Assembly: GCA_003696425.1 (NCBI GenBank)
Contig: RFHI01000226.1
Span: 1-35,119, forward strand
Length of the DNA stretch: 35,119 bases
Reading direction: 5' to 3'
Source of the DNA: Candidatus Dadabacteria bacterium
GTDB lineage: Bacteria; Bdellovibrionota_C; UBA2361; J046
Shown here: piece after piece, positions 17,378 to 27,788 of the stretch
How positions within the stretch are numbered: the stretch's first letter is position 1
Layout: each line of letters opens with the position of its first letter
Notes under the pieces: model-generated
Seen by the model: the letters and a program-made list of their open reading frames with translations, nothing else
What the model was told of the DNA's origin: nothing
The model's database searches: none
Made by a program: the position numbers and the translations under genes

Positions 17378-18874
17378 ATGGCAGTAGATTTAAACGCTTT
17401 AATTGGACAGATAGGAAAAGATAAGGGAATTGATCGTTCAATTCTGATTGAGGCTCTCGAGTCAGCAATGTTGTCGGCAGCCAGGAAGCATTACGGACAT
17501 AATCTTAATTTGGAAACCCAATATGATGAGGATACAAATGAGATTGAAGTGCTGCAGTTTAAAGTTGTTGTTGATAAGGTTGAGGATCCTGATACACAGA
17601 TTTCGCTTGAAGAAGCACGTGCTGAGTACGATGCTGATGCAATGATTGGTGATGAGATCGGGAAGAAGCTTGATACGAAAGTGCTGGGACGAATTGCTGC
17701 TCAGACTGCCAAGCAGGTAATTATTCAAAAAGTTCGTGATGCTGAGAGGGGGGTTATTTATGAAGAATACAAAGACAGTAAAGGAGAGCTGATTAATGGA
17801 ATAGTCCAACGTTATGATCGGGGTAACGTTATCGTAAATCTTGGTCGCACTGAAGCAATTTTGCCCAGGCGTGAACAGATTCAACGCGAAAGATACCGTC
17901 AGGGGGACAGAATCAGAAGTATGATTCTTGACATAGATCGTTCAGCGCGCGGCCCGCAGATTATTCTCACACGCAGCCATCCGGACTTTTTAAGGAAGCT
18001 TTTTGAGCTGGAAGTTCCTGAGATCGCCGAGGGGATAATAGAGATTAAGGGCGTTGCAAGAGAACCTGGAGAGCGGGCAAAAATTGCAGTGCACTCAAGT
18101 GACAGTAGTATTGATCCGGTTGGTGCTTGTGTTGGTATTAAGGGGTCACGTGTTCAAGCAGTAGTACAGGAGCTGCGTGGCGAGAGGATAGATATTATTA
18201 CCTGGACACCTGATGAACCTTCCTTTGTCGCAAGAGCACTATCACCTGCTGAAGTTAAAAGTGTGGTAGTTGATGAGGACGAGCACTCAATGGAAGTAAT
18301 AGTTCCAGATGATCAACTATCGCTTGCTATTGGAAAGCGCGGACAGAATGTGAAGTTAGCCAGTAAGCTTACTGGCTGGAAACTGGATGTGCGCAGTGCT
18401 TCGGTTGCCGAAGAGGAGGCTCGCAGGGCCAGGCGTTCACTTGAGGCAATACCCGGTATTGAGTTTACGCATGCCGAATTACTGTTTCAGGAAGGCTTTA
18501 GGAGCGCCCGTGAGGTCGCCGAGGCAAATCTTGAGGACCTGGCAGAAGTTCAAGGGATACCACAGGAAGTTGCTTCTGAAATTATAAAAAGTGCTAAAGA
18601 AAACCTGGATAAAATAGAGGAACAGCTTAAGCAGGAAGAGGAAAGTGAAACGGGAGCTGTAAAGGATCTTGATAACCTTCACCTTAGTCCTGAAATTCGG
18701 GATAAGCTTATAAATGCCGGGTATGAGACCATTCAGAGCCTGGTTTCTGCTGAAGAAGAAGAGCTGCAGGGCATTGAAGATTTAAGTGAAGAAGAGCTTG
18801 AGCTTGTTCGCCAGGCGTTGGATACGTTTTTTAAGAGCTCAGCTCCCGGGGGACGTCCAGGGGCGATAAGGTAG
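17378..18874 (+). CDS. nusA: Transcription termination/antitermination factor NusA
   Basis: A 498-residue protein. The N-terminal RNA polymerase-binding domain spans 1-130 (IGQIGKDKGIDRSILIEALE near the start). An S1 domain lies at about 137-200 (GIVQRYDRGNVIVNLGRTEA). Two KH domains follow, with GIKGSR at 254-259 and IGKRGQN near 318-324. The C-terminal third (about 355-490) holds two helix-hairpin-helix acidic repeats separated by an acidic linker, as in the long proteobacterial form. It binds RNA polymerase and nascent RNA, modulating pausing, termination and antitermination. Its position between rimP and ylxR is the conserved one. Confidence 0.97.
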   Translation: MAVDLNALIGQIGKDKGIDRSILIEALESAMLSAARKHYGHNLNLETQYDEDTNEIEVLQFKVVVDKVEDPDTQISLEEARAEYDADAMIGDEIGKKLDTKVLGRIAAQTAKQVIIQKVRDAERGVIYEEYKDSKGELINGIVQRYDRGNVIVNLGRTEAILPRREQIQRERYRQGDRIRSMILDIDRSARGPQIILTRSHPDFLRKLFELEVPEIAEGIIEIKGVAREPGERAKIAVHSSDSSIDPVGACVGIKGSRVQAVVQELRGERIDIITWTPDEPSFVARALSPAEVKSVVVDEDEHSMEVIVPDDQLSLAIGKRGQNVKLASKLTGWKLDVRSASVAEEEARRARRSLEAIPGIEFTHAELLFQEGFRSAREVAEANLEDLAEVQGIPQEVASEIIKSAKENLDKIEEQLKQEEESETGAVKDLDNLHLSPEIRDKLINAGYETIQSLVSAEEEELQGIEDLSEEELELVRQALDTFFKSSAPGGRPGAIR

Positions 18875-18892
18875 GTTAGAGGTTTTCAGCTT

Positions 18893-19201
18893 ATGGGCAG
18901 ACCGCTCAGAATGTGTGCTGTTTGCCGTAAGCGCGCTACAAAAGATGTGCTGCTGCGGGTAGTAAGTCGGGAGCGTGAGCTCTGCGTTGACGTAAGGCAG
19001 CAGATGCCGGGACGGGGCGTCTATTTTCATGCTCGTAGGGAGTGTGTGCTGGGCAGGTTGAAGCCGCGTCTTTTTAAGGCAGCCCTGAGAATGTCAGATT
19101 TGCCTTCTCAAAAGGCGCTGACTGACATTGAAAATGAGTTGCTGGCAGCTATCTGTGTGAGAGAAGTAGAGCGGCAGAAGGCAGATTTTAAGGAAAGATA
19201 G
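18893..19201 (+). CDS. ylxR: YlxR/RnpM-family RNA-binding protein (DUF448)
   Basis: A 102-residue protein. The start RMCAVCRKRATKDVLLRVV (residues 6-24) and PGRGVYFHARRECV (near 44-57) are the YlxR signature; the family usually has about 90-100 residues. The protein lies as expected between nusA and infB and ends three bases before infB. The family folds as a small RNA-binding protein and has been linked in Bacillus subtilis to RNase P. It is rare in gammaproteobacterial nusA operons, which helps to place this genome elsewhere. Confidence 0.9.
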   Translation: MGRPLRMCAVCRKRATKDVLLRVVSRERELCVDVRQQMPGRGVYFHARRECVLGRLKPRLFKAALRMSDLPSQKALTDIENELLAAICVREVERQKADFKER

Positions 19202-19204
19202 TAA

Positions 19205-21784
19205 ATGGCTAAGATTAGAATATACGAACTGGCTAAAGAACTGGGTGTGGAAAATAAAGTTGTGCTTGAGCAGGCAGCACAGCTCGGGATCCCCGGCAAG
19301 ACTTCACACTCAAATTCTTTAGAACAGGAGGAGGCCGATCGTATCCGCCGCGAAATTATTCGTAATGCAATTGGCTCATCACCCGATTCTGAGCGGATTA
19401 GAACTCGTGTCGAGCGTTCTACCGGGGAGACTGATACTGTCGTTGAGCGCCGCAAAGGGAATATTATACGCAGGCGAAAGAGAAAAGAACCTGCTCCTGA
19501 GCCGGAAGTGGAAAAACCGCTTGAAGTAAAAGAGGAACAGCCTGAGGTTGAAGCTGAAGTAGCAGCCGGTGAGAGTGTTGAGGAGGGGCAAGAAGGGGAC
19601 CAGGTTTCTGCTCTTAAGAAGGAGCAGGAAGTCAGTGAGTCACCAGAGCAGGAAGCTGAGACGCAGGAGGCTATTGAGGAAGAACCCAAAGAAGAACAAG
19701 AAAAGAAAGGTCCAAAGGTTTTGGGCAGAATTGAACTGCCAGTTCGCAAAAAAGCCAAGCCTTCAAGAAAACCCAAAGACGAGTACGATGCGGCACAGAT
19801 TGAAGAAGAGTTGTTTGAAGAGGACGATGAAGAGGAGGGGGACGGAAAACGTAAGAAGCGCAAAGATCGGAAGAAGAGGCGCAAACGAGCTATCAGTGGG
19901 GTTGATCTGGTTGACTATGATGGACGTTCAGCCCGGCGTGCAGCACGTGGTAAGACGAGAGGTAAAGATCAGCAGCAGCAAGAGGAAGAACAGGCACATA
20001 CTGAGATAACAACCCCCAAGGCTTCTAAGCGAATTGTCAGAATGGATGAAGCCATAACGGTTGGGGATCTTGCCCGACAGATGAGTCTTAAAGCCAGTGA
20101 GGTTATTCAAAAGCTGATTGAGCTGGGTGTGATGGCCACAATTAATCAGGTGATTGATTTTGACACAGCGTCTATTGTGGCAGAAGAGTTTGGTTTTCAG
20201 GTGGAGTCGACAAGCTTTGATGAGAGTGAAGTACTCGCTGTTGATGAAGACCAGGGGGAAGCGTTACCACGCCCACCGGTTGTCACCGTAATGGGGCATG
20301 TGGATCACGGTAAAACTTCACTTTTAGACTATATACGTAATTCCAGTGTAGCTGCTAAGGAAGCAGGGGGAATTACTCAGCATATCGGTGCTTATAGTGT
20401 TAAGGTTGGTGAAAACAGACGGGTGACTTTTGTCGATACACCCGGGCACGCTGCATTTACGGCAATGCGTGCTCGTGGAGCTCAGGTGACCGATATTGTG
20501 GTACTGGTGGTGGCTGCAGATGACGGTGTGATGCCGCAGACTGTTGAAGCAATTAATCATGCCAAGGCGGCAGATGTTCCAATTATTGTTGCCATAAACA
20601 AAATCGATAAGCCGGAAGCTAAGCCGGATAAGATAAAGCAGCAGCTATCAGAGCACGGTTTGCAGCCGGAAGAATGGGGTGGGGATACACTCTTCTTCCA
20701 TGTTTCTGCGTTGACTGGCGAGGGCATTCAGGATCTTTTAGAAGGTATCGCACTTGTTGCTGAGATTAAGGAGCTAAAGGCCGTAGTTGAGGGTAAAGCC
20801 AGGGGGGTTGTGATTGAAGCACGCCAGGAACGAGGTCGTGGAACGGTAGCTACAGTATTAGTTCAACGTGGCACACTTAAGGTAGGTGATATATTTGTGA
20901 CAGGCTGCCAACACGGTCGTGTCCGCTCAATGTTTGATCATACCGGCACACCGCTGGAAGAAGCTACGCCATCAATTCCGGTAGAGATCTCGGGTCTTAC
21001 GGGAGTGCCAACTGCCGGGGATGATTTTGTAGTAGTTGAGAGTGAAGCTGTAGCCCGTCAGGTGGCATCAAAGCGTGCTGAGAAGATTGCTCAAAAAGAG
21101 GCGCTTAAAGCATCACAGCCGATAACTCTGGAAGAGTTTGCCAGACGGGCCAGTGAAGAGGCAGCCCAGGAGCTGCATTTGGTAATAAAGGCGGACGTGC
21201 AGGGGTCAATTGAGGCTGTAAAGGAGGCAGTTGAGAAGCTGAGCACAGAAAAAGTACGGGTTAAAATTATTCACTCAGCGGTTGGTGGTATAAACGAAAG
21301 TGATATTAAGCTTGCTGCTGCTTCAAATGCAATTGTGGTAGGATTTAATGTAAGGGCTGAGGTGCGTGCTGCTGCTGATGCTGAAGCCAGTGGTGTTGAG
21401 CTTCGGTTTTATAAGGTCATTTACGAGCTTGTTGATGATATTAAAAAGGCCATGGAAGGTCTTCTGCCGCCTATCAGGCAGGAGAAGCCGCTCGGGCGTG
21501 TTGAAGTTCGCGATACGTTTTCTGTTCCCAAGATCGGTAAAGTTGCAGGCTGTTATGTCTCAGACGGAGTTGTGAAACGTGGCGCAATGTTACGACTTTT
21601 GAGAGATAACGTAGTAGTGTATGAGGGCAAGATGATGAGCCTTAAGCGCTTTAAGGATGATGTTAAGGAGGTTCAGTCCGGCTATGAGTGTGGTATCGCA
21701 ATAGATGGCTATAATGATATAAAAGTTGGGGATGTTATGGAAGTGTTTGAGATTGAAGAGATAGCTCAAAAGCTAGATCAATAA
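19205..21784 (+). CDS. infB: Translation initiation factor IF-2
   Basis: An 859-residue protein. The N-terminal IF2_N helix bundle (KIRIYELAKELGVENKVVLE) is followed by a long charged, low-complexity linker rich in E, K and R (about 85-260) and a second IF2_N module (near 280-330). The G domain starts near residue 360 with VVTVMGHVDHGKTSLLDYIR. It continues with AGGITQHIGAY, VDTPGHAAFTAMRARGAQVTD and AINKIDKPEA. Domains II-IV follow, ending in the fMet-tRNA-binding barrel. It recruits initiator tRNA and promotes subunit joining. The linker's skewed composition explains a long serine-rich shadow ORF on the opposite strand. Confidence 0.97.
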   Translation: MAKIRIYELAKELGVENKVVLEQAAQLGIPGKTSHSNSLEQEEADRIRREIIRNAIGSSPDSERIRTRVERSTGETDTVVERRKGNIIRRRKRKEPAPEPEVEKPLEVKEEQPEVEAEVAAGESVEEGQEGDQVSALKKEQEVSESPEQEAETQEAIEEEPKEEQEKKGPKVLGRIELPVRKKAKPSRKPKDEYDAAQIEEELFEEDDEEEGDGKRKKRKDRKKRRKRAISGVDLVDYDGRSARRAARGKTRGKDQQQQEEEQAHTEITTPKASKRIVRMDEAITVGDLARQMSLKASEVIQKLIELGVMATINQVIDFDTASIVAEEFGFQVESTSFDESEVLAVDEDQGEALPRPPVVTVMGHVDHGKTSLLDYIRNSSVAAKEAGGITQHIGAYSVKVGENRRVTFVDTPGHAAFTAMRARGAQVTDIVVLVVAADDGVMPQTVEAINHAKAADVPIIVAINKIDKPEAKPDKIKQQLSEHGLQPEEWGGDTLFFHVSALTGEGIQDLLEGIALVAEIKELKAVVEGKARGVVIEARQERGRGTVATVLVQRGTLKVGDIFVTGCQHGRVRSMFDHTGTPLEEATPSIPVEISGLTGVPTAGDDFVVVESEAVARQVASKRAEKIAQKEALKASQPITLEEFARRASEEAAQELHLVIKADVQGSIEAVKEAVEKLSTEKVRVKIIHSAVGGINESDIKLAAASNAIVVGFNVRAEVRAAADAEASGVELRFYKVIYELVDDIKKAMEGLLPPIRQEKPLGRVEVRDTFSVPKIGKVAGCYVSDGVVKRGAMLRLLRDNVVVYEGKMMSLKRFKDDVKEVQSGYECGIAIDGYNDIKVGDVMEVFEIEEIAQKLDQ

Positions 21785-21800
21785 GCTGGGTTAAGCTCGC

Positions 21801-22160
21801 ATGGCAGTACGTCGTAGAACATACAAGGTGGCGGAGCAAATTCGCATGTCGGTTGCATCTAGCTTAAGAAAAGTAGCCGATCCGCGGCTTGAACTCGCAA
21901 CAATAACATCTGTATCTGTCAGTGCCGATCTAAGGCATGCAAAAGTCTATTGGATGGGGCACGACCGAAGTAAAATTGAAGATATGCAGAGAGCGTTTGA
22001 TGGTGCCAGCGGGTTTTTTAAGCGCCAGCTGGCAAAGGATTTGAGAATTAAGGCTATACCTGAGTTGCGTTTTTATTATGATGATACTCTGGATACCCGC
22101 GAGGAGATTAACGCTTTGTTGGAACGCGTCAGTTTGGCTGAGGGCAGCGAAAGCAAGTAG
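21801..22160 (+). CDS. rbfA: Ribosome-binding factor A
   Basis: A 119-residue protein of normal family length with a type II KH-like fold. It carries VAEQIRMSVASSLRKVADPRL near the N-terminus, ITSVSVSADLRHAKVYW (near 35-51), and the C-terminal IPELRFYYDDTLDTREEINALL (near 85-106), which is the RbfA signature. It acts in late 30S maturation at helix 1 of 16S rRNA. It is located 16 bases after infB, as is usual. Confidence 0.94.
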   Translation: MAVRRRTYKVAEQIRMSVASSLRKVADPRLELATITSVSVSADLRHAKVYWMGHDRSKIEDMQRAFDGASGFFKRQLAKDLRIKAIPELRFYYDDTLDTREEINALLERVSLAEGSESK

Positions 22161-22192
22161 ATGATTTGTCTAGGTGAGCACTGGAAAGTTTA

Positions 22193-23158
22193 ATGGATTT
22201 TACTCCGGCTATAAAACTTCTTAACTCCTGTAATACAGTTTTAATATTAAGTCATCATAATCCCGATGCTGATGCGTATGGCTCCTCTTTGGGACTTGCT
22301 CTGGCGTTAAGGGGGGTTGGCAAAGAGGTTGTTGTAGCAAATCAGAGCGGTAAGGTTGGTCGTTTTTCGTTCATTCCTGGATTTGCAGAAGTCGTTGATA
22401 AGATCGCCGTCAATAACCCGGAGTTGATTGTATTTTGTGATTGCGGGGAGCTAAGAAGAGTTGGGGAGAGGTTCGAGCAGGAGATAAAGACAATCAAGTG
22501 TTCAACCATAAATATTGATCATCATGCAACCAACGACCTTTTTGGCAGTGTTAATCTTGTAGACGAACATGCTTCATCGACCTGTGAGATTGTTTATAAT
22601 TTGTTGCGAGATGCCAAGATAGATATAGGAAAGGAGGTAGCAACAGCGTTGTTTTCAGGCATTTCAGGTGATACAGGTTCTTTCCAGTATTCCAGCACGA
22701 CGGAAGCTGCGTTTAGGGTAGCAACAGAATTAGTGGCATTCGGGGCTGATGCCTATTTTGTAGCATGTAATCTGTGGGCTAGTCGCTCGCTGGCAGCGTT
22801 AAAGCTTGAGGCTGATGTAATCAGTAACCTTAAGTCTCACTGTGGAGGTCGTCTTGTTGAGGGGCTGATAACAGAAGAGATGTACAATAAGCATGGGGTT
22901 GATTCGAGTGAAGCCGATTTTATAGTTGGTCGCTTAAGAGATATTAAGGGGGTTGAAGTTGCGGTGCTTTTCAGAAAGGAGGATGATATATGGCGGGTTA
23001 ACCTGCGCTCAAAAAGTACTGCGCTGGATGTCTCCGCTGTAGCTGCTAAATTTGGTGGTGGTGGTCATAAGGCTGCAGCAGCATTCAGATCAAAAATGGA
23101 GCTTGAATCATTTCACGATCAGGTGATTAGGGAACTTATGGATCTGTTTGAGGGCTGA
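22193..23158 (+). CDS. nrnA: DHH-family bifunctional oligoribonuclease / pAp phosphatase
   Basis: A 321-residue protein. DHH-domain metal ligands are visible: HHNPDADAYGS (residues 21-31), FCDCG with D83, and IDHHATND (109-115). DHHA1 at the C-terminus has GGGGHKAAAAF, the nucleotide-binding loop. This set is that of NrnA, which degrades short RNA pieces (2-5 nt) and dephosphorylates pAp. It lies between rbfA and truB, as in many non-gammaproteobacterial nusA operons. It ends two bases before truB. Confidence 0.92.
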   Translation: MDFTPAIKLLNSCNTVLILSHHNPDADAYGSSLGLALALRGVGKEVVVANQSGKVGRFSFIPGFAEVVDKIAVNNPELIVFCDCGELRRVGERFEQEIKTIKCSTINIDHHATNDLFGSVNLVDEHASSTCEIVYNLLRDAKIDIGKEVATALFSGISGDTGSFQYSSTTEAAFRVATELVAFGADAYFVACNLWASRSLAALKLEADVISNLKSHCGGRLVEGLITEEMYNKHGVDSSEADFIVGRLRDIKGVEVAVLFRKEDDIWRVNLRSKSTALDVSAVAAKFGGGGHKAAAAFRSKMELESFHDQVIRELMDLFEG

Positions 23159-23160
23159 TT

Positions 23161-24051
23161 ATGAAAGCAGGCTTGCTCTTAGTTGACAAACCGGCCGGGA
23201 TGTCCTCGGCAGCAGCATTAACTGTCGTTAAAAAAAAGCTCGCGCCAGGTAAGATTGGCCATGCCGGTACTCTGGATCCTTTTGCAACCGGTCTGCTTGT
23301 CTGTCTTACCGGAGAAGCAACCAGGCTGGCAAAATTTGCTTCCTCAGGGAAAAAAGCCTATAGCGGGACGATTAAGTTCGGAGTGGTAACTGACAGTGAT
23401 GATATAACCGGTAAGGTGTTAAAGACCACAGGCAAGCTTCCTAATTTTGCTGATATTGCTCGTGCTGCAAAAGCCTTTAGCGGCAGCTTTCAGCAGGTCC
23501 CACCGAAAATAAGCGCTGTTAAAGTAGCAGGTCAGCGTGCTTACAAACTGGCTCGCAGGGGGCAAAATTTTGAGCTTAAGTCCAGGAAGGTATCTGTTTA
23601 CTCATTTGATTTAAGTCCAGTCAGTGAGGCTACGGTTTTCTTTAGAATTTCTTGTAGCGCCGGCACTTACATAAGGTCTATTGCAAGGGATCTCGGTGAA
23701 CTGCTTGGGTGTGGTGGCTGCCTTGAGTCTCTTAGAAGAGAAGAGTGTGAGCCATTCAGTGTTGATGAAGCTGTTTCACTGGAGGAGCTCTCAAAAGAGC
23801 ATCTTAGAAGCTGGGAGGATTTATTCCCCGATATTGATAAAATTGAGGTTTCTGAAAAAGTTGCCTTAAGGCTCTTAAATGGAGACATTCGTGTTTTACA
23901 GAGTTTAAAGGAGTTTACTGCCTCAGATCGTTTTATTTATAAAGCTCCCGGTTCGGGCCCATTGGGGATAATAAGTCGGGAGAAGAGTAAGTGGGCATAT
24001 GATTTTAATATGGCCTTTGATAGTGTTAAGGCAGATATAATAGGGGCTTAA
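23161..24051 (+). CDS. truB: tRNA pseudouridine-55 synthase
   Basis: A 296-residue protein. The N-terminus LLLVDKPAGMSSAAAL (residues 5-20) and the catalytic motif GKIGHAGTLDPFATGLLV (30-47) with nucleophile Asp39 identify TruB. PPKISAVKVAGQRAYKLARRG (near 117-137) and CSAGTYIRSIARDLGELLG also fit. It forms pseudouridine 55 in the T-loop of tRNAs. The sequence after about residue 215 is less conserved, a region that is variable in the family. The usual downstream rpsO and pnp are missing; purA follows after three bases. Confidence 0.95.
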   Translation: MKAGLLLVDKPAGMSSAAALTVVKKKLAPGKIGHAGTLDPFATGLLVCLTGEATRLAKFASSGKKAYSGTIKFGVVTDSDDITGKVLKTTGKLPNFADIARAAKAFSGSFQQVPPKISAVKVAGQRAYKLARRGQNFELKSRKVSVYSFDLSPVSEATVFFRISCSAGTYIRSIARDLGELLGCGGCLESLRREECEPFSVDEAVSLEELSKEHLRSWEDLFPDIDKIEVSEKVALRLLNGDIRVLQSLKEFTASDRFIYKAPGSGPLGIISREKSKWAYDFNMAFDSVKADIIGA

Positions 24052-25368
<1,317 letters not shown>

Positions 25369-25380
25369 TTAGGAAGTATA

Positions 25381-26754
25381 ATGGGTGTAGGAACGAATAT
25401 ATCTGAGAGTGATGCCAGTAGTGTTCGTACTGTTTTGGTAGTTGACGATGAAGAAAGCATTTGCCGTTCACTTGAGCGGGTACTGGCCGATGAGGGTTTT
25501 AAGCCTTTGGTGGCTCATAACGGGGAAGATGCGCTCAGAAAAATTCATGATTATTCTCCAGCGCTGGTACTGCTGGATATTTGGCTTCCGGGAGCTGACG
25601 GGATGGAAACGCTGCGACGTATTAAATCGGAGTATCCTGCTCTGCCGGTCATAATGATTAGTGGTCATGCAACCATTGGAACTGCAGTTACGGCAACTAA
25701 GCTTGGTGCTGTTGATTTTATTGAAAAGCCGTTGGACCTGGACGTGATTTTAGCGTCGGTACGTAAGGCATTGGGGTTGGCAGGAGGCTCGTCTAAGTTA
25801 GAGGAGCCTGAAAGACAAGAGAGGGAGAGCACGGCGACGCGGCTCAGGATCGGAATTGCCGGAGAAGAATTGGATCTTAATCCGATAGCTTTCAGACATA
25901 ACACCCTGCGCGGCAAGGCTGTAAAGCAGCGTACGCTTGCAAGCAGTGCCCTTCTTTACGGGCAGGGGCTTCATACCGGACAAAAGAGTGGCTTGATACT
26001 GGAACCACTTCCGCCTAATTCAGGTATTCATTTTGTTGGCATCTCGGGTGGGACGGTGGTTCCTGCCCACGTTGATTTTGTAGAATCTACAGGATTTGCC
26101 ACAACGGTGAAATTAGGTGAGACGCAGGTCAGTACCATTGAGCACCTGATGTCTGCCCTGCATGTATATCGCATCTCCAATTTACTGGTGAAGTGTAACG
26201 GGGAAATACCTGTAATGGATGGGTCGGCAGTTGAATTTTGCCGCATTATTGAAGATGCCGGGCTTGATGAGCAGGATGGCGAGTGGTATGAGATAGCGCT
26301 GCCTGAAAAGATTGAGGTTGGTGCGGGTAATGAGAAGATCTCAATTGAGCCGGATGAGCGTTTTGTAATTGACTATACTCTTAATTATCCGGAACCGGTA
26401 GGTCAGCAACGGTTTGTTTTCTGTGTTGATGATCCTGAAAGTTACAAACGCGAGATTGCTCCTGCCAGGACCTTTGGCTTTGTACGTGACATTGGCAGGC
26501 TGCAGCAACAGGGCCTGGCGCAGGGGGGGCGTTTTGACAATTTCGTGTTGATTGGAGAGGATGGCGCAATCAATGATAATCTGCGTTTTGAAAACGAACC
26601 GGTCAGACACAAAATTCTTGATGCAATAGGAGATCTGTATTTACTCGGACGGCCAATAAGTGGACGTGTAACGGCGCATCTGACCGGTCATTCAGATAAC
26701 TATGCACTGCTTAACCGGATCTGGCAGGCTGTTAAAGCTTCTGCAGCCCTTTAA
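25381..26754 (+). CDS. lpxC: Receiver domain fused to LpxC (UDP-3-O-acyl-GlcNAc deacetylase)
   Basis: One uninterrupted 457-residue frame, started by ATG after AGGAAG. Residues 17-133 are a CheY-like receiver close to NtrX: D22-D23 (VVDDEE), phosphoacceptor Asp66 (LLDIWLPG), Ser94 (MISGHATI) and Lys116 (IEKP). A linker of about 45 residues with a charged stretch (EEPERQERES) follows. From about 182 (KQRTLASSALLYGQGLHTG) to the end it is a full LpxC. It has STIEHLMSALH (Glu254, His255), IAPARTFGF, FDNFVL, NEPVRHKILDAIGDL (His410, Asp414) and His437 in TGHSDNYALL. Thus three zinc ligands and the catalytic acids are kept. LpxC catalyses the committed deacetylation in lipid A synthesis. No internal start before the LpxC part is apparent, so LpxC is made only as the fusion. 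The stop overlaps the convergent gene. Confidence 0.93.
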   Translation: MGVGTNISESDASSVRTVLVVDDEESICRSLERVLADEGFKPLVAHNGEDALRKIHDYSPALVLLDIWLPGADGMETLRRIKSEYPALPVIMISGHATIGTAVTATKLGAVDFIEKPLDLDVILASVRKALGLAGGSSKLEEPERQERESTATRLRIGIAGEELDLNPIAFRHNTLRGKAVKQRTLASSALLYGQGLHTGQKSGLILEPLPPNSGIHFVGISGGTVVPAHVDFVESTGFATTVKLGETQVSTIEHLMSALHVYRISNLLVKCNGEIPVMDGSAVEFCRIIEDAGLDEQDGEWYEIALPEKIEVGAGNEKISIEPDERFVIDYTLNYPEPVGQQRFVFCVDDPESYKREIAPARTFGFVRDIGRLQQQGLAQGGRFDNFVLIGEDGAINDNLRFENEPVRHKILDAIGDLYLLGRPISGRVTAHLTGHSDNYALLNRIWQAVKASAAL

Positions 26755-27605
26755 CTGTAGCTGTAAAATCCGCGGCCGCTTTTTCTTCCGTACCAGCCAG
26801 CTTCTACGTATTTTACCAGTAGTGGGCAGGGGCGGTATTTGTCTTCACCCAGCTCGCGGTGAAGTATCCGCAATATATAAAGAAGCGTATCAAGGCCTAC
26901 AAAATCAGCCAGGGTAAGTGGGCCCATGGGCTGATTAGTTCCGAGTTTCATGGCATTATCTATATCTTCAGCTTTTACACCCTCCTGTAGGAGATAAATA
27001 GCTTCATTTATCATCGGGCAGAGAATGCGGTTTACGATAAAACCGGGCATATCAACTGCAAGCACAGAGGTTTTTCCCATCTGTTCAACAACAGAGCATA
27101 TAGTATTATATGTCTCATCACTTGTTTGAAGTCCGCGAATAAGTTCAACCAGCTTCATTACCGGAACAGGATTCATAAAATGCATACCAATCATTTTTTC
27201 CGGGCGGGTAGTTGAAGCGGCAAGCCGTGTTATCGATATTGAGGATGTGTTACTTGCAAAGATAGTATTTTCCGGGATAAGTGTATCCAGCTCTTTAAAG
27301 AGATCGCATTTTATTTCAACGTTTTCAATAATTGCCTCAATAATAAGATCGCAGTCCTGAAAATCTTTGAGGCCATTTACCTGCGACAGACGGGCCAAGC
27401 TGTCATTAGCCTTTTCAGCGCTGATTTTTTCTTTTTCAACCAGTCTGTTGAGTTGGCTTTCAATACCTTTATAGCCGCGTCTCAGGGCGTCTTCACTGGT
27501 ATCAAATAACTTTGTTTCAAAGCCGGTCATGGCGCTGACCTGGGCGATACCGGCTCCCATTTGCCCGGCTCCAATTACACCGATTCTTTTAATTGCATCG
27601 CTCAT
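26751..27605 (-). CDS. hbd: 3-hydroxyacyl-CoA (3-hydroxybutyryl-CoA) dehydrogenase
   Basis: A 284-residue protein, normal for the stand-alone enzyme. The N-terminal NAD motif is GVIGAGQMGAGIAQV (residues 9-23). The region IIEAIIENVEIKCDLFKELD, the ASNTSSISITRLA active-site Ser/Asn region, and GMHFMNPVPVMKLVE with the catalytic His are all present. The C-terminal helical domain starts at GFIVNRILCPMINEAIYLL. It oxidises (S)-3-hydroxybutyryl-CoA to acetoacetyl-CoA or works in reverse. It has no other beta-oxidation or butyrate gene next to it. Its stop shares the bases TTAA with the stop of the lpxC fusion. Confidence 0.93.
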   Translation of the reverse strand: MSDAIKRIGVIGAGQMGAGIAQVSAMTGFETKLFDTSEDALRRGYKGIESQLNRLVEKEKISAEKANDSLARLSQVNGLKDFQDCDLIIEAIIENVEIKCDLFKELDTLIPENTIFASNTSSISITRLAASTTRPEKMIGMHFMNPVPVMKLVELIRGLQTSDETYNTICSVVEQMGKTSVLAVDMPGFIVNRILCPMINEAIYLLQEGVKAEDIDNAMKLGTNQPMGPLTLADFVGLDTLLYILRILHRELGEDKYRPCPLLVKYVEAGWYGRKSGRGFYSYS

Positions 27606-27728
27606 CTAACTATTCTCCCATAATGGTTTGCTTACTCTATTACAAAGTATGGCGACTGCGGGCAAGTGTTACTGCAGATAGCCAGCAAATATAAACAGCG
27701 TTTGTGTTGAATTTTGAGTTATTGCTTT

Positions 27729-27756
27729 TTGATTAGATAAATTGAATAGTTACGAT
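27729..27756 (+). promoter_or_regulatory. Candidate promoter of mreB
   Basis: TTGATT (27729-27734) and TACGAT (27751-27756) stand 16 bases apart, each matching 4 of 6 consensus bases. Transcription would start near 27763. GGAAGGA nine bases before the ATG at 27789 is a strong ribosome binding site. The remaining intergenic bases to the divergent dehydrogenase (from 27606) are AT-rich and otherwise featureless. Confidence 0.45.
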
Positions 27757-27788
27757 AGCACTCTTAGCTTCTGGAAGGATTTTTATAT

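Noticed and set aside
19108-19884. Long 258-codon minus-strand ORF, very rich in serine
   Set aside because: It is antisense to the E/K-rich linker of infB. Its composition follows from GAA/GAG and AAG codons read backwards; no ribosome binding site or domain.
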